The notes under the pieces were generated by a model. It searched no databases. It had not been told where the DNA came from and was given only the letters and a program-made list of their open reading frames with translations. A program made the position numbers and the translations under genes. A stretch of DNA of 64,000 nucleotides from Pseudomarimonas arenosa (GTDB lineage Bacteria > Pseudomonadota > Gammaproteobacteria > Xanthomonadales > Xanthomonadaceae), in contig NZ_JACYTR010000007.1 in assembly GCF_014841215.1 (NCBI RefSeq), forward strand, positions 1 to 64,000, read 5' to 3'. Below, one piece after another: positions 34,605 through 44,150 of this stretch. The number at the start of each line of letters is the position of its first letter. Position 1 is the stretch's first letter.

Positions 34605-35251
34605 AGCGCTCGGTGCTTGCCGCCGGAGCCTTGCTGCTGACCGCCTTGGGTCTGGCCGCTCAAGCGAGCTGGCTGCACGCCAAGGCATGGCTGGCGCAGG
34701 AAATGCTCGAGCAGGCCTGGCAGGACAGCTTGGCGCAAGGCGGGTCACAGCGCCCCTGGCCGTGGGCCGATACCCATCCAGTGGCGAAGCTGCATGTTCC
34801 GGGCCTGGGTATTGAACAGATCGTGCTTGCTGGCGACAGCGGCCGGGTGATGGCCTTCGGGCCGGGCTGGGCCCCGGCCAGCGCCGAGCCCAGCGACAGA
34901 CTCGGCAGCAAGGTCATCTCCGGCCATCGCGACACCCATTTCGCCTGGTTGGCTGAGCTGACATCTGGCGATCTGATCGAACTGGAATCACTGGACCAAG
35001 GTCGCCCGCAGCGACGCCTGTATTGGATCAGCGACCTGCGAGTGGCAGACAGCCGGGTCGAGCGACTGACCATCGATGATGCGCAGGATCGATTGGTTCT
35101 GGTCACCTGCTGGCCGTTCAACGCCATGACCAGCGGTGGACCCATGCGTTATGTGGTCACGGCAATTCCGCTGGAACGCAGCGAGCCGGCCGATCAGACC
35201 GCGCGCACGCGGGCCACTTCGGCGCGCATGCGCGAAATCACCTCGGCGTAG
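34601..35251 (+). CDS. Class GN sortase
   Basis: This 216-residue membrane-anchored cysteine transpeptidase has an N-terminal anchor ([16 protein letters not shown]). The catalytic residues of sortases are visible: His109 in SGHRDTHF, Cys170 in LVLVTCWPF and Arg183 in GGPMRYVV. It is the processing enzyme for the VIT/VWA protein upstream. The start overlaps the 69-aa ORF. The reading frame continues about 25 residues past the usual end and overlaps the convergent rpe gene by 58 bases. That C-terminal tail is probably not structured. Confidence 0.93.
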   Translation: MKRSVLAAGALLLTALGLAAQASWLHAKAWLAQEMLEQAWQDSLAQGGSQRPWPWADTHPVAKLHVPGLGIEQIVLAGDSGRVMAFGPGWAPASAEPSDRLGSKVISGHRDTHFAWLAELTSGDLIELESLDQGRPQRRLYWISDLRVADSRVERLTIDDAQDRLVLVTCWPFNAMTSGGPMRYVVTAIPLERSEPADQTARTRATSARMREITSA

Positions 35252-35871
35252 TCCGGCGCATTGAAGATGGCCGAGCCGGCGACAAAGGTATCGGCGCCGG
35301 CGGCAGCGATCTCGGCGATATTGTCGGCCTTGACGCCACCGTCGATTTCCAGTCGGATCGATCGGCCACTGCGATCGATCTTTTCGCGCACCGCGCGCAG
35401 TTTGCTCAGCGCCGAGGGAATGAAGGCCTGCCCTCCGAAGCCCGGGTTGACCGACATCAGCAGCACCAGATCAAGTTCTTCCAGCACATAGTCCAGCACC
35501 TCGATCGGCGTGGCCGGATTCAACACCAGACCGGCCTGGCAACCGGCGGACTTGATCAGTTGCACAGTGCGGTGCACATGTTCGGAGGCCTCAGGATGAA
35601 AACTGATCAGGGTGGCACCGGCCTTGGCGAAGTCCGGCACGATGCGATCGACCGGCTTGACCATCAGATGCACATCGATCGGCGCCGTGACGCCATGCTT
35701 GCGCAGGGCCTCGCACACTAGCGGACCGATGGTGAGGTTGGGGACATAGTGATTGTCCATCACATCGAAATGCACCCAGTCGGCGCCCGCTGCCAGCACG
35801 GCATCGACCTCTTCACCGAGACGGGCAAAGTTGGCCGACAGGATCGACGGCGCAATGATGCAATCGGACAT
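35194..35871 (-). CDS. rpe: Ribulose-phosphate 3-epimerase
   Basis: Rpe interconverts ribulose-5-phosphate and xylulose-5-phosphate in the pentose phosphate and Calvin pathways. The 225-residue TIM barrel shows [16 protein letters not shown] at the N-terminus, the metal-binding [18 protein letters not shown] block, [35 protein letters not shown] and VAGSAIF. Length and motifs are normal. Its 3' end overlaps the convergent sortase gene. It is transcribed in the same direction as the downstream part of the J-domain and cytochrome pair, which lies 48 bases upstream. Confidence 0.97.
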   Translation of the reverse strand: MSDCIIAPSILSANFARLGEEVDAVLAAGADWVHFDVMDNHYVPNLTIGPLVCEALRKHGVTAPIDVHLMVKPVDRIVPDFAKAGATLISFHPEASEHVHRTVQLIKSAGCQAGLVLNPATPIEVLDYVLEELDLVLLMSVNPGFGGQAFIPSALSKLRAVREKIDRSGRSIRLEIDGGVKADNIAEIAAAGADTFVAGSAIFNAPDYAEVISRMRAEVARVRAV

Positions 35872-35918
35872 GGATCTCTCCTCAGTGAAACGATAAGTGA
35901 ATGTGCACCATCAACTTG

Positions 35919-36269
35919 TTAGCGCGGACGCCGCTGCAAACGTTCGTAGGCCTGATTGATGGCACGCGAACGCTGCTCAGCGATGGCCTTGATCTCGCTT
36001 GCCGCACCAGCAACCTTGTCCGGGTGGTACTCGGAGATCAGCTTGCGGTAGGCACGTTCGATCTCGGCATCACTGGCCCCGGGTTGCAGACCCAGCACTT
36101 CGTAGGCGTTGTCGACCGCATTGCCGCCCTGGCGGCCTTGCTCACTCCTGCTCTGCAGCCAGCCGGCATCCAGGGCGTGGCCGAGCAGCCCGCCGATGAC
36201 GGCGCCGATCGGGTGACGCATCAGCATCCAGCCGAGGATGGCGCCGAACAGTTTTCCGTAGATTCTCAT
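35919..36269 (-). CDS. Small J-domain (DnaJ-like) protein
   Basis: This 116-residue protein has a short Gly-rich hydrophobic N-terminal segment (LFGAILGWMLMRHPIGAVIGGLLGH) like that of DjlA, followed by a C-terminal J domain. The J domain carries AYEVLGLQPGASDAEIERAYRKL (key part GASDAEIERAYR) and the HPD tripeptide in YHPDKV. It lacks the TerB-like middle domain of DjlA. It should stimulate the ATPase of a DnaK partner, perhaps at the membrane. The ATG at 36269 overlaps the stop of the cytochrome gene by four bases. Confidence 0.9.
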   Translation of the reverse strand: MRIYGKLFGAILGWMLMRHPIGAVIGGLLGHALDAGWLQSRSEQGRQGGNAVDNAYEVLGLQPGASDAEIERAYRKLISEYHPDKVAGAASEIKAIAEQRSRAINQAYERLQRRPR

Positions 36270-36604
36270 GGGGCCTGGGTGTCTCCTGGAGTGCGCGGCA
36301 ATCTGCCGTAATAGTCGGCCAGCTGCTTGATGTCTTGTTCCGACAAGGGCCCCATCATCGCCTGCATCGCCGCATGCTGCCGTTCGCCGCGCTGGTACTG
36401 CTGCATGGCACTGATCAGATATTCGCGGTTCTGTCCGGCCAGATGGGGATGAGCGGGGAGCGAGGAAATGCCCTCGGTGCCGTGGCAGGACACGCACATG
36501 CCGAGTTTGGCCGGGGCTGCCGCAGCGGCCTGTGCGGTGGGCGGGAGTTCACTGCTGCAGCCAGTCGCCAGTAGGACGAGGCCAGATGCTATCAATCGAG
36601 TCAT
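36266..36604 (-). CDS. Cytochrome c lipoprotein (c5/c4-like, single haem)
   Basis: This 112-residue protein has a lipoprotein signal with a TGC lipobox (Cys16) and one haem c site, CVSCH at about 37-41. A Met-rich segment ([20 protein letters not shown]) should provide the sixth iron ligand, and the LADYY ending is typical of class I cytochromes such as c4/c5/c553. It is likely to be a periplasmic electron carrier tethered to a membrane. It is translationally coupled to the J-domain gene and is divergent from purC. Confidence 0.9.
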   Translation of the reverse strand: MTRLIASGLVLLATGCSSELPPTAQAAAAAPAKLGMCVSCHGTEGISSLPAHPHLAGQNREYLISAMQQYQRGERQHAAMQAMMGPLSEQDIKQLADYYGRLPRTPGDTQAP

Positions 36605-36756
36605 GGGCGAATTGTAGTCGGGCGGAGCCGGCCCAAGGGCAATCCGCCCTGATGCCTGGTCTGGTTGTCGCTGAACATGCCGACGAGGAGCACTTTGCCT
36701 GCAGCGCGTACACCGCTTCGTGCGAAAATGCCGGCTTTGCTTCTGACGGGCCTCTT

Positions 36757-37653
36757 ATGAGCAGCGTGGTGTTCCAATCCTCACTCCCTGGCCTTGAGTG
36801 TCTGCACCGCGGCAAGGTGCGGGATGTCTACGCGATCGGCGACGACCGCCTGTTGATGGTAGCCAGCGACCGGCTATCGGCCTTTGATGTGATCTTGCCG
36901 GATCCTATTCCCGGCAAGGGCGAGATGCTGTGCCAGATCTCCAACTTCTGGTTTGCCAAGACCGCCCACCTGGTGCCCAACCATCTGACCGGCGACAGCG
37001 TGGCCTCGGTGCTACCGCCCGGAGTGTCCCTGCAGGACTATGGCAGGCGCTCGGTAGTGACCAAGCGCCTGCGGCCGCTGCCGGTGGAGGCCATCGCCCG
37101 CGGCTATCTGATCGGCTCGGGCTGGAAGGATTACCAAGCCAGCGGCCGACTCTGTGGCATCGAGTTGCCAGTCGGACTGCAGCAAGCTTCGAAATTGCAG
37201 CAACCGATCTTCACCCCCTCGACCAAGGCGGCCGTCGGCGACCATGATGAGAATGTCAGCTTCGATACCATCGTGGCTGCGATCGGGGCTGAGCTGGCCG
37301 AACAGGTGCGCGACCTGACCCTGGCGATCTATCGCTATGCTGCGGACTACGCTCTTGAGCGCGGCATCATCATTGCCGATACCAAACTCGAGTTCGGCCT
37401 CGATGGGTCGGGCAAACTGCATGTGATGGACGAAATGCTGACGCCGGATTCATCGCGCTTCTGGCCGGCCGATCAATATCGCGAGGGAATCAGTCCGCCG
37501 AGCTATGACAAGCAGTTCGTCCGCGACTACCTGGAGACTCTGGACTGGAACAAGCAGGCGCCAGGGCCGTCGATTCCGGGCGATATCATTGAGGGCACGC
37601 GTCAGCGCTACGCTGAAGCGCTGTGGAAGTTGGCCGAGATCAAGCTCGACTAA
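36757..37653 (+). CDS. purC: SAICAR synthase
   Basis: PurC ligates aspartate to CAIR in purine biosynthesis. The 298-residue form is the longer SAICAR synthase found in several proteobacteria and eukaryotes. Motifs include [29 protein letters not shown] (key parts GKVRDVY and [10 protein letters not shown]), [17 protein letters not shown], the [13 protein letters not shown] segment, [11 protein letters not shown] and [13 protein letters not shown]. The ATG at 36757 gives the family start. A frame to 36532 crosses the divergent promoter. There is no purine riboswitch signal that I can see in the short upstream region. Confidence 0.96.
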   Translation: MSSVVFQSSLPGLECLHRGKVRDVYAIGDDRLLMVASDRLSAFDVILPDPIPGKGEMLCQISNFWFAKTAHLVPNHLTGDSVASVLPPGVSLQDYGRRSVVTKRLRPLPVEAIARGYLIGSGWKDYQASGRLCGIELPVGLQQASKLQQPIFTPSTKAAVGDHDENVSFDTIVAAIGAELAEQVRDLTLAIYRYAADYALERGIIIADTKLEFGLDGSGKLHVMDEMLTPDSSRFWPADQYREGISPPSYDKQFVRDYLETLDWNKQAPGPSIPGDIIEGTRQRYAEALWKLAEIKLD

Positions 37654-37828
37654 GCCACAGATGCCGGGCCCGATGTCACGCTGATCTGAACCTCGGGCCG
37701 ACTCAGCCGACCACGGCAATGCAGCGGATCAAGCGGCCAATTGAACCGCCCCCGCGCATCACGATGGTCGCCTCACTGAAAGGGATCTTGCACTGAACAC
37801 TCGGCTTCCGCCGTCGCACTTTCTGCTG

Positions 37829-38698
37829 GTGTTTCTGATCTGCGCGGCCTGGGGCGGCAATTTTCTGATGTCGGCGCTGGCCCTGCAGGAGCTACCGGCA
37901 CTGTTGTTCACCGCGCTGCGCCTGGCCAGCGTCGGCCTGCTCTTGCTGCCCTGGCTGCGCTGGCCCAAAGGCCTGCCGGTGTGGCGACTGGTAGCGGTAT
38001 GCCTGTGTAATGGCGCACTGCACTTTGGGCTTTCCTTTTGGGCCCTGCGTCTGGCTGGCAATCTGTCGTCGCCGGCCATCGTGATGCAGACCTATGTCCC
38101 ATTGACGGTGTTGCTCAGCATCCTGATGCTCGGGGAACGGGTTGGCTGGCGCACCAGTTTGGGCATGCTGGTCAGCTTTGCCGGGGTTTTGGTGCTGGGC
38201 TTTGATCCACTGGTGCTGCAAGCGCCGGCCTCGCTGATTCTGATGCTGGTCTCGGCGTTTTTCTTGGCGCTGGGCACCGTGCTGATGCGCGGATTGACCG
38301 GCCTGCATCCATTGGGTCTGCAGGCGTTCAGCGCCTGGATCGGGCTGCCCTTCCTGTTGCTGGCCGGTCTATTGATCGAAGGCGATTGGCGGGCACCTCT
38401 GGAAACGGCGTCCTGGAAGGCCTGGGCGGGCGTGTTGTATTCCACCCTGGCCGCGTCGGTGCTGGGCCATAGCCTTTTCTTCTGGCTGGTACAACGCCAT
38501 CCGGTGTCGCAGATCACGCCCTACTTGCTATTGGCACCGTTGGTAGCGGTGGCCCTGGGGGTGATGTTCTGGGGCGATGTACTGGGTCCGCGCCTGCTCG
38601 TCGGCGGCGGCATGGTGCTCGGTGGCGTGCTGGCAATTGGACTGCGAGCGGCCAAGCGCGGGCGCAGGCTGGAGAGTCCGGGCAGCGGTGGCAGCTGA
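37829..38698 (+). CDS. DMT-superfamily (EamA) transporter
   Basis: This membrane protein of about 289 residues has ten hydrophobic helices in two EamA repeats. ICAAWGGNFLMSALAL opens the first and HPLGLQAFSAWIGLPFLLLAG the second half. Such proteins usually export metabolites or amino acids; the substrate here is unknown. The first normal start codon in frame is GTG at 37829, but it lies inside the first helix. The 12 codons before it (from a CTG at 37793, preceded by GAAAGGGA) give a natural-looking start, NTRLPPSHFLLV, so a rare CTG start is possible. An in-frame stop at 37742 limits the upstream extension. Confidence 0.88.
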   Translation: MFLICAAWGGNFLMSALALQELPALLFTALRLASVGLLLLPWLRWPKGLPVWRLVAVCLCNGALHFGLSFWALRLAGNLSSPAIVMQTYVPLTVLLSILMLGERVGWRTSLGMLVSFAGVLVLGFDPLVLQAPASLILMLVSAFFLALGTVLMRGLTGLHPLGLQAFSAWIGLPFLLLAGLLIEGDWRAPLETASWKAWAGVLYSTLAASVLGHSLFFWLVQRHPVSQITPYLLLAPLVAVALGVMFWGDVLGPRLLVGGGMVLGGVLAIGLRAAKRGRRLESPGSGGS

Positions 38699-38812
38699 TC
38701 TGGCTGGGGCACGGGCGAGCGAGAACGGCGCAATCAAGCCGCATCACCAAGCATCGGCCTGTCATGCGTAGTCATTCGATCGCCGTGCGCTTGATTCGCG
38801 GCGTCTGCTGAC

Positions 38813-38852
38813 GCCCAAAACCACAACAGCCACCGAAGTGGCCGTTGTGGTT
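38813..38852 (-). terminator. Terminator after the RND transporter operon
   Basis: A hairpin with arms of 15 bases (AACCACAAC-x-GGCCAC pairing with GTGGC-x-GTTGTGGTT on the minus strand) has a TTCG loop and is followed on the minus strand by TTTTGGG. It begins 18 bases after the RND stop codon. It may also work for the DMT gene on the other strand. Confidence 0.7.
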
Positions 38853-38869
38853 CTGCTGGATTGATCAGC

Positions 38870-41437
38870 CTAGAACTTGTGGGTTCCGCTCAGATCCGGT
38901 TCCCAGGTGTCCTTCTCAAAGGGACGCAGCAGCAGGCGACACAGGGCCGGCAGGAAGATGATCGCCGCCACCATGTTGACCACGAACATGAAGGTCAGCA
39001 TCAGGCCCATGTCGGCCTGGAACTTCAGTGCCGACCAGATCCAAGTGGCGACGCCCACCGCCAGGGTCAATGCAGTGTAGAAGATGGCGATGCCGGTAGT
39101 CTTCAGGGCGATGAAGTAGGACTCGCGCAAGGTGTGACCATCCTTCATCGCTTCGCGCATGCGGGCAAAGATGTAGATGGCGTAGTCGACGCCCATACCC
39201 ACACCCAGGGCCACCACGGTCAGGGTGTTGACCTTCATGCCGATTTCCAGATGCACCATCAGTGAGTGGCCGAGCTCGGTGACCAGCAACAAGGGCATCA
39301 TCACCGCCGTGGCGGCCAGTGGATTGTGGAAGCTGATCAGGCACATCACGAACACCGCCGCATACAGCATCATCAGCATCAGATGTTCCACTTCACGCAC
39401 AGTCTCGTTGATTGCCGCCATCACGCCGACATTGCCGGTGGCAAGGCGGAAGTTCACTTGATCCTTGATCTCATCCCACTCCGCGGCCAGCTTTTCCTGT
39501 TCCGGGGTCGGCGTGATCGCGTCCAGGGCGGCCTGCGCCGCGACTGCCTTGTCGGCCAGTGACAGACGCAGATTCACACCTTCATGCCAGGCGTCGTTGT
39601 CGGCGCGGAATTTCTTTACCGCATTAACCACACGATCGATCGTCTCGGCCTTGTGATCGGCCAGGAACACCATGATCGGCATCGCCGAGCAATCTGAGTT
39701 CAACAGACCCGAGTCGGTCTCAAAGCCTTGTGTTGCCAGGCGCAGGCTGTCGGAATCGTGTGGCAGCACACGCCACTTGATCGAACCCTCGTTCCAGCCG
39801 GCGTACACCACCTTGGCGATTTGCGGCAAGGTGATGACCTGTTGCACACCGTCGATGTTCTCCAGATGCCAAGCGAAACGATCGGTTAAGCGCATGGCGC
39901 GATCGCTGAGCGTGCAGGCATCGGGCCTGGCCTCGACCACAACGTTGAGGATGTCGACACCCAGGGCAAACTTGCCGGTGATCATCAACGCATCCTGGTT
40001 GTAGCGCGCCTCCGGCCACAACTCGGCCACGCCGGCCTGAGCATCACCGATCATCACCTGATCACCGCGCTGCTCAGCGAACCACCAGCCGGTGACACCG
40101 ATCGCCACCACCACGGTGGCAACCGCCGGCCGTGCGATATTGGACAACAGGGCCCAGATGCGATCGAAGCGGGTCAGCTGGCGCAGGCGGAATTCGCGCT
40201 TGCGCTCCATGTTCTTCAGCTTGGTAAAACTGAGCAGGATCGGCAGCAGGACAAGATTGGTAATCAGGGTGAGGCCGACACCGACGGTGGCGGTAATCGC
40301 CAGCTCACGCACCATCTGAATGTCGATGATCATGATCGCAGCGAAGCCCAGGCAGCTGGTGACCAGGGCCACCGAGCCCGGCACCACCAGCAGACGCAGC
40401 GCACGCTTGGCTGCTTCGACCGAGTCAACGCCCTCGCGCGTGCGCAATTCCTCGACCGTGCCGTCCTCCATGCCGCCGAAGAAAATTTCGCCACGGAAGC
40501 GATTGATCATCTGTTCGCCGTGACTGACCGCGATGGCAAAGATCAGGAACGGCGTCAGCATGTTCATCGGGTCGATGCCGAATCCCATCAGGCGCAATGC
40601 GCCTAGCATCCACACCACCGCCACCATTGCCGCAAACACTGTCAGGCTGGCGAGCTTGAACGAGGTCGAATAGATGAACAGCAGGAACCAGGTCAGAGCG
40701 ATGGTGATGAAGAAGAACCAGATCACCGAGCGCGCACCATCGGCCACGTCGCCGACCATCTTGGCGAAACCGATGATGTGCACGCTGAACTTGTCATTTT
40801 CGTACTTGGCGCGCAGGGCTTCGAGCTCGGCGGCAACCTCTTGATAGTCGAGTTTCTTGCGCGCGTCTTCCGGAATCAGATCAGCCGAGATCATCGCGCC
40901 GGAGTAGTCCTTGGCGACCAGACGACCGACGATATTGGCCTTGACGATGTTGGCGCGGATCGTGTCCCAGTCGTCCTGAGTGGCCTCGAAACCCGGCAGG
41001 CTCGGGGTGAAGGTGTCGGGAATGACATTGCCACCCGCAAAGCCATCTTCAACCACTTCGACGAAGCGCACATTGGGCGTGAACAGTGACCGCACACGGG
41101 CGTCATCCGAGGCCTCGATAGCCATCACGTCCTTGGTCATCGACTCCAGCGTGCTGAAGAACTCGGTGTCGAACATGTCGCCGTCTTTGGCCACCAGGGC
41201 GACCAGCACCCGGTTGGCGCCGCCGAAATCCTTCTCGTAGTCGATGAAGGTCTGCATGTATTCATGCTTCAGCGGGATCTGCTTCTTGAACCCGGCGTCG
41301 ACCTTCAACTCGCTGGCATACGCGATCATGGCACCGGTGATGGCGGCGAGTATCACCAGCATCACCGGCCGCGCACCGAATACCAGCTTCTCGATCATCG
41401 TCGCGAAAGCGCCCGGCTGCGAACTCGATCCATGCAT
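38870..41437 (-). CDS. RND/MMPL-family transporter
   Basis: This 855-residue inner-membrane protein has the RND layout of two halves, each with one helix, a large periplasmic domain and five further helices. The first half includes VDAGFKKQIPLKHEYMQTF (key part GFKKQIPLKHEY), IAVSHGEQMINRFRGE in the fourth helix region, and a helix start at LASLTVFAAMVAVVWMLG. The second half contains ALGVGMGVDYAIYIFARMREA, with the GxDY motif of MMPL proteins. Family relatives include lipid and hopanoid transporters. It is the last gene of the DUF1302/DUF1329/YCF48 group and the likely energy-using component. The ATG at 41437 has AAGGA upstream. Confidence 0.93.
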   Translation of the reverse strand: MHGSSSQPGAFATMIEKLVFGARPVMLVILAAITGAMIAYASELKVDAGFKKQIPLKHEYMQTFIDYEKDFGGANRVLVALVAKDGDMFDTEFFSTLESMTKDVMAIEASDDARVRSLFTPNVRFVEVVEDGFAGGNVIPDTFTPSLPGFEATQDDWDTIRANIVKANIVGRLVAKDYSGAMISADLIPEDARKKLDYQEVAAELEALRAKYENDKFSVHIIGFAKMVGDVADGARSVIWFFFITIALTWFLLFIYSTSFKLASLTVFAAMVAVVWMLGALRLMGFGIDPMNMLTPFLIFAIAVSHGEQMINRFRGEIFFGGMEDGTVEELRTREGVDSVEAAKRALRLLVVPGSVALVTSCLGFAAIMIIDIQMVRELAITATVGVGLTLITNLVLLPILLSFTKLKNMERKREFRLRQLTRFDRIWALLSNIARPAVATVVVAIGVTGWWFAEQRGDQVMIGDAQAGVAELWPEARYNQDALMITGKFALGVDILNVVVEARPDACTLSDRAMRLTDRFAWHLENIDGVQQVITLPQIAKVVYAGWNEGSIKWRVLPHDSDSLRLATQGFETDSGLLNSDCSAMPIMVFLADHKAETIDRVVNAVKKFRADNDAWHEGVNLRLSLADKAVAAQAALDAITPTPEQEKLAAEWDEIKDQVNFRLATGNVGVMAAINETVREVEHLMLMMLYAAVFVMCLISFHNPLAATAVMMPLLLVTELGHSLMVHLEIGMKVNTLTVVALGVGMGVDYAIYIFARMREAMKDGHTLRESYFIALKTTGIAIFYTALTLAVGVATWIWSALKFQADMGLMLTFMFVVNMVAAIIFLPALCRLLLRPFEKDTWEPDLSGTHKF

Positions 41438-41502
41438 GACGTTGAATCCTTATTTAAGTCGGAGTCGTTGCTTGTTGGTTGTTGGTTGCGGCGCCTTGCT
41501 CG

Positions 41503-42624
41503 TCAGGAACCCGCCGGCTTCACTTCGTATTGGCCAATACCTTTTTCGCCGGTGACCAGAAAGGTGCGCATGCCGCGTGGCAACACCGAGGCCAGCACCG
41601 GGGTCTCGCGTTCCTCATTGACGAACACTCCGGTGACCAGATCGGCTTGTGCACTCTCGCGGCTGATCACCACGCCATTGGCCCCGACCACAACGAAGCC
41701 GCCATTCTGCAACGCCGCGCCGCCCATCAGGCTGAGCTCGGTGTCGGTGTCCAGCGTCTCCCAGGTATCGCCTCCATCGGTCGTCTCCAGGATATGGCCG
41801 CGCAGCCCAAAGGCGACGAAGTGCTGATCGCCCAAGGCCAACAGGCCGAACATGGAACCGCCATAGGGCAGCTGAATGCGCTCCCAGGTGTCGCCGCCGT
41901 CGCGAGAGCGAAACGCTGCGCCACGCTCGCCGACCATCAGCATCAAACCCGAAGGCGCCCGAGCGATGGCGTTCAAGTGCGGATTCTCTTCCTCTTCCAG
42001 CACCAGATCATCCTCGGTGAAGGTCCAATCCTCCTCCTCGGCCAGTTCGTCGGTCTCGTCCATCGCCTCTTCTTCACCGGTACCGCCGACGCTGACTCGA
42101 CGCCAGTTCTGCCCACCGTCCTCGGTCTTCAACAGCAGGCTGTAGGCGCCGATGGCAAAGCCTTCAAGCTCACTGACGAAGAACACATCAAGCAGGGGTG
42201 CGCCCTGACGCGGATCCCACTCCTCATCGGGATCGATTTCGCGTTTCGGATCACTGCGCTGGACGGTCCAGGACATGCCGCCATCGGCACTGTGCAGGAT
42301 CATTCCATCGTGGCCCACTGCCCAGACGTTGTCTCCTTGAGCGGCGACCGCGGTCAGGGTGGCGCGGGTCGGCACGCCCTCGACCTGACGCCAATCGGTG
42401 CGCGACTCGCTGACCAGGATCTGGCCGCGCTCACCGACCATCACTCCGCGTGAGGCGGCCTCGGTGATATCCAGGACCAGAGAACGCTGACCGACCAGGG
42501 GCAGCATCTCAGCCACCTGGACTTTTTCGCCGTCGTCGGCGGCGACGGCCAGAGGCATCACCAACGATTGAGCGACAACGGCAGTCAGCAACACCCAGCC
42601 GTGCTTGGACAGAATCCGATTCAT
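41503..42624 (-). CDS. YCF48-like beta-propeller periplasmic protein
   Basis: This 373-residue exported protein has a signal peptide ending near AVAADDGE, followed by repeated blades of the YCF48/BNR type: GHDGMILHSADGGMSWTVQ, LLKTEDGGQNWRRV, FRSRDGGDTWERI and LETTDGGDTWETL. Between blades three and four lies an acidic insert rich in Glu/Asp (about 180-215). Homologues in other bacteria lie beside RND transporters and DUF1329/DUF1302 genes. It may be an assembly or docking factor for the complex. It is 65 bases upstream of the RND gene, with a terminator preceding its own start. Confidence 0.92.
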   Translation of the reverse strand: MNRILSKHGWVLLTAVVAQSLVMPLAVAADDGEKVQVAEMLPLVGQRSLVLDITEAASRGVMVGERGQILVSESRTDWRQVEGVPTRATLTAVAAQGDNVWAVGHDGMILHSADGGMSWTVQRSDPKREIDPDEEWDPRQGAPLLDVFFVSELEGFAIGAYSLLLKTEDGGQNWRRVSVGGTGEEEAMDETDELAEEEDWTFTEDDLVLEEEENPHLNAIARAPSGLMLMVGERGAAFRSRDGGDTWERIQLPYGGSMFGLLALGDQHFVAFGLRGHILETTDGGDTWETLDTDTELSLMGGAALQNGGFVVVGANGVVISRESAQADLVTGVFVNEERETPVLASVLPRGMRTFLVTGEKGIGQYEVKPAGS

Positions 42625-42694
42625 GCTTTTCCCCTGGTTCCGATGCTCGACCCATGCGGGTCACGGATGCAACTCAGCCTAGCGCGTCTTGTCC

Positions 42695-42729
42695 AAAACG
42701 CAAACAGCCGCGTGGGGCTCACGCGGCTG
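42695..42729 (-). terminator. Terminator/attenuator between DUF1329 and YCF48 genes
   Basis: On the minus strand a perfect 10-bp stem CAGCCGCGTG / CACGCGGCTG is followed by TTTGCGTTTT. It begins 32 bases after the stop of the second DUF1329 gene. It would end or reduce transcription before the YCF48 and RND genes, giving more OM and periplasmic proteins than transporter. Confidence 0.75.
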
Positions 42730-42760
42730 CTTGCTCACACCTTCACACAACGATGCCTAA

Positions 42761-44119
42761 TCAGCGCACGCCGCGTTTACGCAATGCCTGCGGCGAGAAG
42801 TTTTCCGGATTGGTCTGGAACGAGAAGTCGTACATCGGTTCCTGATTATCGAGACCGGTAGCAATGTAACGCCCGGACTGCAGGTCGTGATGATTCTCCA
42901 TCGTCGACCAGAACACCGGTACTTCGTAGAAATTGATCGACGGCGCTTCGGAATAGCGCCACATACGCCCCTGACCGTCGTAGTGATCAATCACCAGGAT
43001 CTGCCAGCTGTCCTCGTCGAGGTAGAAGGTGCGGCGCGAGTTGATATGGCGCTTGCCCTTCTTCAGCTTGGCCTCCACCACCCAGACGCGATGCAGTTCG
43101 TAGCGCAGCAGATCGGGGTTGATATGCCCCGGCTTGAGCAGGTCCTCGACCTTGGTCTGATCGCTGTGCGCCTTGTACGAGTTGTACGGCACGTACATCT
43201 CTTTCTTGCCGACCAGTTCCCAGTCGAAACGGTCCATGGCACCGTTGAACATGTCGGTCATGTCATTGGTGCGCAGACCGTCCGATGCGGTGCCGGGATT
43301 GTCGTAGGCGACATTCGGCGCGCGGCGGACGCGACGCTGACCCGGGTTGTAGATCCAGGCCTGACGCGGTTGCTTGATCTGATTCAGTGACTCGTGCACC
43401 AGCAACACCTGACCGGCCAGACGTGCCGGGCTTTCGACCACCTGATAGAAGTAAACCAGGATGTTGTTGGTGTCCTTGATGGTGTTGCCGGGCTTGTAGT
43501 AAAGCCCCAGCAGTTCTTCGCGAATGCGCACCAGGTTGTACTGTCCAGAGGCTGTCGGCGCGGCCTGATTGGCCCAGCGCGCTGCGGCAACACCTTTGTA
43601 CTTCAGCTTGTGATTCCAGATCGCCTCGTAGCCATTCTGCGGAATCGGGAACGGCAAGCCCTCGGCCGCATCGGTCACGCCATCGCCGTTCGCTTCAAGC
43701 TTTGCGGTGGTGGCATTCTTGATGGTGTATTCGTAGGTACGCTTGGGAAACGAGGCCGAACGCCGAGTCGGATAGACGTTCATCTTGAAGGTCGGGTACT
43801 TGGCGAACATCGCCTTCTGACCCTCTGTGAGCTTGTCTGCGTGCTGCTTGTAATTTTGCGGCGTGATCGACAGCGACGAGCGGTCAGCAGCAAAAGGATC
43901 GCGATGATGCTCGCCAACCTTGTAACCCTGCGGCGGCGTGGTGATGCCGCCAGTCCAGGCCGGAATCGTGCCCGCTGCGTTGCCGGCCTTTTCCGCCCCG
44001 ACCGGAGTCAGTTCGTTGCCCAATCGTTTTGCCTGATCCGCCGACACTGCGGCGAAAGCGGAGCTTCCAAACGCCAGCCCTGCGATCAGGGCCAGCGACT
44101 TCATCTGAGTGGCTTGCAT
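42761..44119 (-). CDS. DUF1329 periplasmic protein, copy 2
   Basis: This 452-residue exported protein is in the DUF1329 family, whose fold resembles the LolA/LolB lipoprotein carriers. A signal peptide (KSLALIAGLAFGSSAFA) precedes the mature protein. It is very similar to the adjacent DUF1329 copy, with long identical runs such as AWIYNPGQRRVRRAPNVAYD and VGKKEMYVPYNSYK. Tandem duplication is the simplest explanation. It would carry a hydrophobic molecule through the periplasm if the LolA/LolB analogy holds. The start at 44119 is ATG with the conserved signal sequence. Confidence 0.94.
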   Translation of the reverse strand: MQATQMKSLALIAGLAFGSSAFAAVSADQAKRLGNELTPVGAEKAGNAAGTIPAWTGGITTPPQGYKVGEHHRDPFAADRSSLSITPQNYKQHADKLTEGQKAMFAKYPTFKMNVYPTRRSASFPKRTYEYTIKNATTAKLEANGDGVTDAAEGLPFPIPQNGYEAIWNHKLKYKGVAAARWANQAAPTASGQYNLVRIREELLGLYYKPGNTIKDTNNILVYFYQVVESPARLAGQVLLVHESLNQIKQPRQAWIYNPGQRRVRRAPNVAYDNPGTASDGLRTNDMTDMFNGAMDRFDWELVGKKEMYVPYNSYKAHSDQTKVEDLLKPGHINPDLLRYELHRVWVVEAKLKKGKRHINSRRTFYLDEDSWQILVIDHYDGQGRMWRYSEAPSINFYEVPVFWSTMENHHDLQSGRYIATGLDNQEPMYDFSFQTNPENFSPQALRKRGVR

Positions 44120-44150
44120 TGATTCCCTACCTTAGATGTTTCGGCGAAGC

